Shown here: piece by piece, positions 60,389 to 64,000 of the stretch
Position numbering within the stretch: the stretch's first letter is position 1
Layout: every line of letters begins with the position of its first letter
NCBI RefSeq assembly: GCF_021117385.1
Contig: NZ_CP088252.1
Span: 1 to 64,000, forward strand
Length of the DNA: 64,000 bases
Source: Frateuria soli
GTDB lineage: Bacteria; Pseudomonadota; Gammaproteobacteria; Xanthomonadales; Rhodanobacteraceae
Reading direction: 5' to 3'
The notes under the pieces: model-generated
Seen by the model: only the letters and a program-made list of their open reading frames with translations
Told to the model about the DNA's origin: nothing
The model's database searches: none
Position numbers and translations under genes: made by a program

Positions 60389-60514
60389 GGCCTGGTCCGT
60401 GGCAACCTGGGTGATCCTCAAGGAAGCGGGGCTTCTTCCGCGCGCGACGGGCACCAACCGCACCAGGCATTCCCGTATCCTTTGCCGCTGGTGCGGGACA
60501 AGGAACCACACGCG

Positions 60515-61192
60515 GTGATCCGCTTCGACCAGGTGAGCAAACGCTACGAGGGCGGCCACGAGGCGCTCTCGCAACTGTCCTTCGAGGTGGCGGCCGGCGA
60601 GATGGCCTTCGTCACCGGCCATTCCGGCGCCGGCAAGAGCACCCTGCTCAAGCTGATCGCGCTGATCGAGCGACCCTCGCACGGGCAGATCGTGGTCGAC
60701 GGCCAGGCACTGGCCAAGGTCGGCCGCGGCGGCATCCCGAAACTGCGGCGCCGGCTGGGCATGGTGTTCCAGGACCACCGCCTGCTGATGGACCGCACCG
60801 TGTTCGCCAACGTGGAACTGCCGCTGCTGATCGGCGGGATCGCGCCGGCCGAACGCAGCCGCCGCGTGCGCGCCGCGCTGGAGAAGGTCGGCCTGCTGTC
60901 CTACGAACGGCAGTTGCCCGACTCGCTCTCCACCGGCGAGCAGCAGCGTGTCGGCATCGCGCGCGCCATCGTGGCGCGCCCGGCGGTGCTGATCGCCGAC
61001 GAGCCGACCGGCAACCTCGACCCGCAGCTGGCGGTGGAGATCATGGGCCTGTTCGCCGAGTTCCAGGACATCGGCACCACCGTGCTGGTGGCCAGCCACG
61101 ACCTGCCGCTGATCAAGCGCATGCACAAGCGTGTGGTCGTGCTCGACCACGGCCGGCTGGTGGCCGACATCCCCGGCGAGGAGGTGCTGTGA
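60515..61192 (+). CDS. ftsE: Cell-division ATP-binding protein FtsE
   Basis: 225 aa. Walker A GHSGAGKST, Q-loop VFQDHRLL, signature LSTGEQQRVGIARA, Walker B VLIADEPTGNLD. MIRFDQVSKRYEGGHEALSQ is the usual FtsE start, so I chose the GTG at 60515 (AAGGA at 60500) over the longer open frame. With FtsX it drives periplasmic peptidoglycan hydrolases at the septum. Overlaps ftsX (GTGA). Confidence 0.94.
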   Translation: MIRFDQVSKRYEGGHEALSQLSFEVAAGEMAFVTGHSGAGKSTLLKLIALIERPSHGQIVVDGQALAKVGRGGIPKLRRRLGMVFQDHRLLMDRTVFANVELPLLIGGIAPAERSRRVRAALEKVGLLSYERQLPDSLSTGEQQRVGIARAIVARPAVLIADEPTGNLDPQLAVEIMGLFAEFQDIGTTVLVASHDLPLIKRMHKRVVVLDHGRLVADIPGEEVL

Positions 61193-62160
61193 ACGCGACC
61201 GCAGCTCCCGAAAAGGCCGCGCCGCGCAGCGAGCGCAGCCAGTCCCGCCGCCTCGCCGGCTGGCGCGAACACCACGGCTGGAGCGCGGCGGCAAGCCTGC
61301 GCCGGCTCGGCGGGCGCCCGCTCGGCACGCTGATGACCGTGGCCGTGCTCGGCCTGGCGCTGGCGTTGCCGCTGGCGTTCTACCTGCTGCTGTCCAACGT
61401 GCAGTCGATGGGCGGCGCCTTGGGCCAGAACCCGGCGATCAGCGTATTCCTGAAGGCCGACCAGGCCGGCGCCCAGGCGCAGCTGCTGGCGGGCGAACTG
61501 CGTGGCCGCGCCGACGTCGCCGGCGTGACCATCAAGACGCCGCAGCAGGGACTGGACGAACTGGCGGCCCTGCAGGGTTTCTCCGGTGCCGTGCACGCAC
61601 TGGACGATGCCAACCCGTTGCCGTGGGTGCTCGTCGTGCAGCCCAGGGCCGGGCTCGACGCCGCCGCGGTCGACGCACTGGTCGAAGCGTTGCGCGGCGA
61701 GCGGGCGGTCGATCTGGTGCAGGACAGCAGCCAGTGGCGACAGCGGCTGGACGCATTGCTCGGCGTCGGCCACCGCGTGGTGCTGGTGCTGGCGGCGCTG
61801 CTGGCGCTGGCGGCGCTGCTGGTGGTCGGCAACACCGTCCGCACGGATATCGCCAGCCGCAGCGAGGAGATCGGCGTGCTGATGCTGCTGGGTGCCAGCC
61901 GCGCCTTCGTGCGCCGGCCGTATCTGTATGCGGGCGTCTGGTACGGCTTGTTCGGGGGCATGCTGGCCTCCCTGCTGGCGCTCGCGATCGAACTGGCGCT
62001 GGCGGCCCCGGCGGCCGAGCTGGACCGCGCTTATGGCGGCAGCCTCAGCCTGGGAGCGCTGCCGTGGTGGCTGCTGCTGGCCGTGCCGTTGGCGTCGGCG
62101 CTGCTTGGCTGGATCGGCGCGCGGCTGGTCAGCGCCCGGCAGTTGCGCAAGACCGCGTAG
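61189..62160 (+). CDS. ftsX: Cell-division protein FtsX
   Basis: 323 aa. A cytoplasmic Arg-rich N-terminus, four membrane segments and a periplasmic loop between the first two (roughly 95-185), with the conserved DIASRSEEIGVLMLLGASRAFVRRPY after the second. FtsX transmits ATP hydrolysis by FtsE to amidase activators. Starts with the GTG at 61189, overlapping ftsE by 4 bp. Confidence 0.94.
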   Translation: MNATAAPEKAAPRSERSQSRRLAGWREHHGWSAAASLRRLGGRPLGTLMTVAVLGLALALPLAFYLLLSNVQSMGGALGQNPAISVFLKADQAGAQAQLLAGELRGRADVAGVTIKTPQQGLDELAALQGFSGAVHALDDANPLPWVLVVQPRAGLDAAAVDALVEALRGERAVDLVQDSSQWRQRLDALLGVGHRVVLVLAALLALAALLVVGNTVRTDIASRSEEIGVLMLLGASRAFVRRPYLYAGVWYGLFGGMLASLLALAIELALAAPAAELDRAYGGSLSLGALPWWLLLAVPLASALLGWIGARLVSARQLRKTA

Positions 62161-62270
62161 GCGCCCGGGCGCCTTAGTGACCGCCTTCGCAACCCGTACG
62201 GGGCGCGATGGTGCAAGATACCCCCGGGTGTGCGGGGGCGTACGCGGGGTTCGATGTGGATGGGTGGGGC

Positions 62271-63104
62271 ATGAATGCAGAGGTGGGCAGCCGCGCCGGC
62301 AGCGCACCGCGGGTGCTGGTGGTGGACGGCTCCAAGGTGGTGCGCCAGTTGATCACGCGCGTGCTCAAGGCCGAACTGCCGGAAGCCGGGCTGGTCGACT
62401 GCGGTAGCGGTGCCGAGGCGCGTGCGCTGATCGAGCAGGGTCCGTTCGACTTCATCACCATTGCCCTGCGCCTGCCCGACATGGACGGCCTGGAGCTCGC
62501 CCGCCACGTGCGCGAGTCGGCCCAGGCCTACGTGCCGATCGTGGTGGTTTCCGGCGACGTCGACGCACGCCTGCACAAGCGCGAGCTGGGCGACGTCACC
62601 GATTACTTCGACAAGTCGCTCGGCTTCCAGGCACTGGCCGACTTCATCCGTGGCTACGTGCGGCCGGAAGCGACCGCCGAGGGCACGGTGCTGTACGTCG
62701 AGGACAGCCGCGTGGTGGCGCTGGCCACCCGCCGCATGCTCGAGAAGATCGGCCTGACCGTGCGCCACGTGGTGAGCGTGGAGGACGCCCTGGCCATGCT
62801 GGAAACCGACCGCGCGCAAGGCCGGATCGGTGCCGATGTGGTGCTTACCGACGTCAGCCTGAAGGGCGAGCTCACCGGCGGCGACCTGCTCGAGCGCATC
62901 CGCAGCCACTTCGGCTATGGCAAGGGCCAGCTCCCCGTGCTGGTGATGACCGGCGACGAGAACCCGGCCAACCAGGCCGCGCTGCTCAAAGCCGGTGCCA
63001 ACGACCTGGTGGAGAAGCCGGTCGAGGAAAAGCTGCTGGTCACCAAGCTCCTGTTCCAGCTGCGCGTGGCCCGGCACCTGCGCGAGCGGACGCAAGGCGC
63101 GTGA
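62271..63104 (+). CDS. Response regulator with a pseudo-receiver and an active receiver
   Basis: 277 aa, two CheY-like domains and no output domain. The first (about 13-130) lacks the phosphoacceptor: in [12 protein letters not shown] the Asp position is Ala65, and the acidic pair is reduced to VVDGS; Lys115 is kept. The second (about 136-270) is complete: YVEDS (Glu144/Asp145), VLTDVSLKG (Asp194), MTGDE (Thr227) and VEKPV (Lys249). The ATG at 62271 follows GGGTGGGG. It ends in a GTGA overlap with ung. Partners (histidine kinase, effector) are not nearby. Confidence 0.78.
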   Translation: MNAEVGSRAGSAPRVLVVDGSKVVRQLITRVLKAELPEAGLVDCGSGAEARALIEQGPFDFITIALRLPDMDGLELARHVRESAQAYVPIVVVSGDVDARLHKRELGDVTDYFDKSLGFQALADFIRGYVRPEATAEGTVLYVEDSRVVALATRRMLEKIGLTVRHVVSVEDALAMLETDRAQGRIGADVVLTDVSLKGELTGGDLLERIRSHFGYGKGQLPVLVMTGDENPANQAALLKAGANDLVEKPVEEKLLVTKLLFQLRVARHLRERTQGA

Positions 63105-63832
63105 GCGAGACGGTCGAGGCCGAACGGGTCCGCCTGGAGCCGTCCTGGAAGGCGCGCCTGGGCGACTACCTGGAACGCCCGGACATGCGCGCGCTGGCCG
63201 ATTTCCTGCGCGCCGAGAAGCGCGCCGGCAAGGTGCTCTACCCGCCGGGCCCGGAGATCTTCAATGCCTTCGCCCACACGCCCTTCGACAAGGTACGCGT
63301 GGTGATCCTGGGCCAGGACCCCTATCACGGGCCTGGCCAGGCGCACGGCCTGTGCTTCTCGGTGCGCCCCGGCGTGCCGGTGCCGCCGTCGCTCAACAAC
63401 ATCTTCGCCGAGATCGAGCGCGACCTGGGCATTCCCCGCCCCGACCACGGCTGCCTGACGCCCTGGGCCGACCGTGGCGTGCTGCTGCTCAACAGTGTGC
63501 TGACCGTCGAGCAGGGTCGCGCCGGCGCGCACCAGAACAAGGGCTGGGAAGGTTTCACCGACGCCGCCATCGAGGCGCTGAACCGCGAGCGCGAGGGCCT
63601 GGTGTTCCTGCTGTGGGGCGCCTACGCGCAGCGCAAGGGGCGGCTGGTCGACCCGAGCCGGCACCTGGCGCTGAGTTCGGTCCACCCTTCGCCGCTGTCG
63701 GCGCATCGCGGTTTCATCGGCAACGGCCACTTCTCGGCGGCCAACCGCTACCTGGAAAGCCGCGGTCAGCCGCCGGTGGACTGGTCGTTGCCGCCCCGTT
63801 CGGAACTGCCGCCCGACCGCCCCGCGGGGTGA
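63101..63832 (+). CDS. ung: Uracil-DNA glycosylase
   Basis: 243 aa. [19 protein letters not shown] carries the catalytic Asp and PYHG loop; [10 protein letters not shown] and [11 protein letters not shown] the other family 1 UDG motifs. It removes uracil from DNA. Starts at the GTG at 63101, overlapping the response regulator stop, so both are coexpressed. Full length. Confidence 0.96.
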   Translation: MSETVEAERVRLEPSWKARLGDYLERPDMRALADFLRAEKRAGKVLYPPGPEIFNAFAHTPFDKVRVVILGQDPYHGPGQAHGLCFSVRPGVPVPPSLNNIFAEIERDLGIPRPDHGCLTPWADRGVLLLNSVLTVEQGRAGAHQNKGWEGFTDAAIEALNREREGLVFLLWGAYAQRKGRLVDPSRHLALSSVHPSPLSAHRGFIGNGHFSAANRYLESRGQPPVDWSLPPRSELPPDRPAG

Positions 63833-63950
63833 GCTTCGATCGGCCTTGTCCCCCGGCCCTGGCCACCCCCCGTTCACGGCCGATAGATCGCGGATATGAA
63901 CAATGGCGGGACGGCCGCGTGGCAAGGGCTGGCGATGCCGCCCACATTGC

Positions 63951-63966
63951 TGTACGATTCGGTACA
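63951..63966. promoter_or_regulatory. Palindrome TGTAC-N6-GTACA at the window end
   Basis: A perfect 5-bp inverted repeat followed at once by AT-rich ttaaatat. The spacing is typical of operators bound by TetR-type dimers. The gene it would regulate lies beyond the window. Nothing else is visible from 63833 to the end. Confidence 0.35.
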
Positions 63967-64000
63967 TTAAATATCGCAGCCGAAACTTTTCGCCCCTTTA

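Overview
The window looks like a chromosomal segment of a high-G+C gammaproteobacterium of the order Xanthomonadales, most likely Rhodanobacteraceae (Dyella, Luteibacter, Rhodanobacter or a relative). This is inferred from the trxA/rho versus rhlB arrangement, the engB - cytochrome c4 - DsbA - DsbA block, a GCS2-type gshA and an acid PNGase A-family protein. Species cannot be fixed without a database search. No rRNA, tRNA or CRISPR array was seen.

Layout. 1-7.7 kb: the end of a surface-polysaccharide island on the + strand with visibly lower G+C (flippase, GT2, O-antigen polymerase/ligase, nucleotidyltransferase, GT4, phosphatase-superfamily enzyme, WecG/TagA-type GT), closed by a probable terminator. 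7.8-11.7 kb: nucleotide-sugar genes of host-like composition (a GDP-fucose-synthase-like protein that has lost its catalytic residues, manC, a VanZ-like gene, galE). 11.9-20 kb: a 47-aa membrane protein, an M28 peptidase, a SufR-like regulator, rluF, yadH/yadG and fpr, mixed with many REP-type palindromes. 20-25.7 kb: a chaperone-usher fimbrial operon on the - strand with a perfect CRP/Clp-type site upstream. 26-31.5 kb: an eight-gene + strand operon (three related membrane proteins, a small Xre regulator, a lipoprotein, a secreted alpha/beta hydrolase, an ABC exporter) preceded by a promoter and a perfect palindromic operator. 32-49.5 kb: housekeeping and envelope genes (LtaS-like enzyme, cca, slt, GH17 membrane protein, DsbA pair, cytochrome c4, engB, msrC, PPOX/GAF genes, bioD). 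49.6-64 kb: dcp, gshA, a secreted PNGase A-family glycoamidase, rho, trxA, rhlB, ftsE, ftsX, a double-receiver response regulator and ung.

The dominant non-coding structure is a family of palindromic repeats (core GTAGGAGCCCAC...GTGGGC, 5' GTAG head, usually in inverted pairs), which fits REP/REPIN elements mobilised by RAYT-type transposases. A second family (GTAGGAGCGCAC...GTGCGC) appears in one array. At three separate places these elements are repeated together with a copy of the 3' end of the adjacent gene (47-aa ORF, rluF, fpr), and at two places a REP supplies the stop codon of a gene (vanZ-like, cca). At one site both arms of the palindrome carry matching changes that keep the pairing.

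The most interesting items to follow up are the REP-linked amplification of gene ends, the Xre-operator operon, the catalytically dead GDP-fucose synthase homologue, the pseudo-receiver/receiver fusion, the acid PNGase, and two sigma-28-like promoters.
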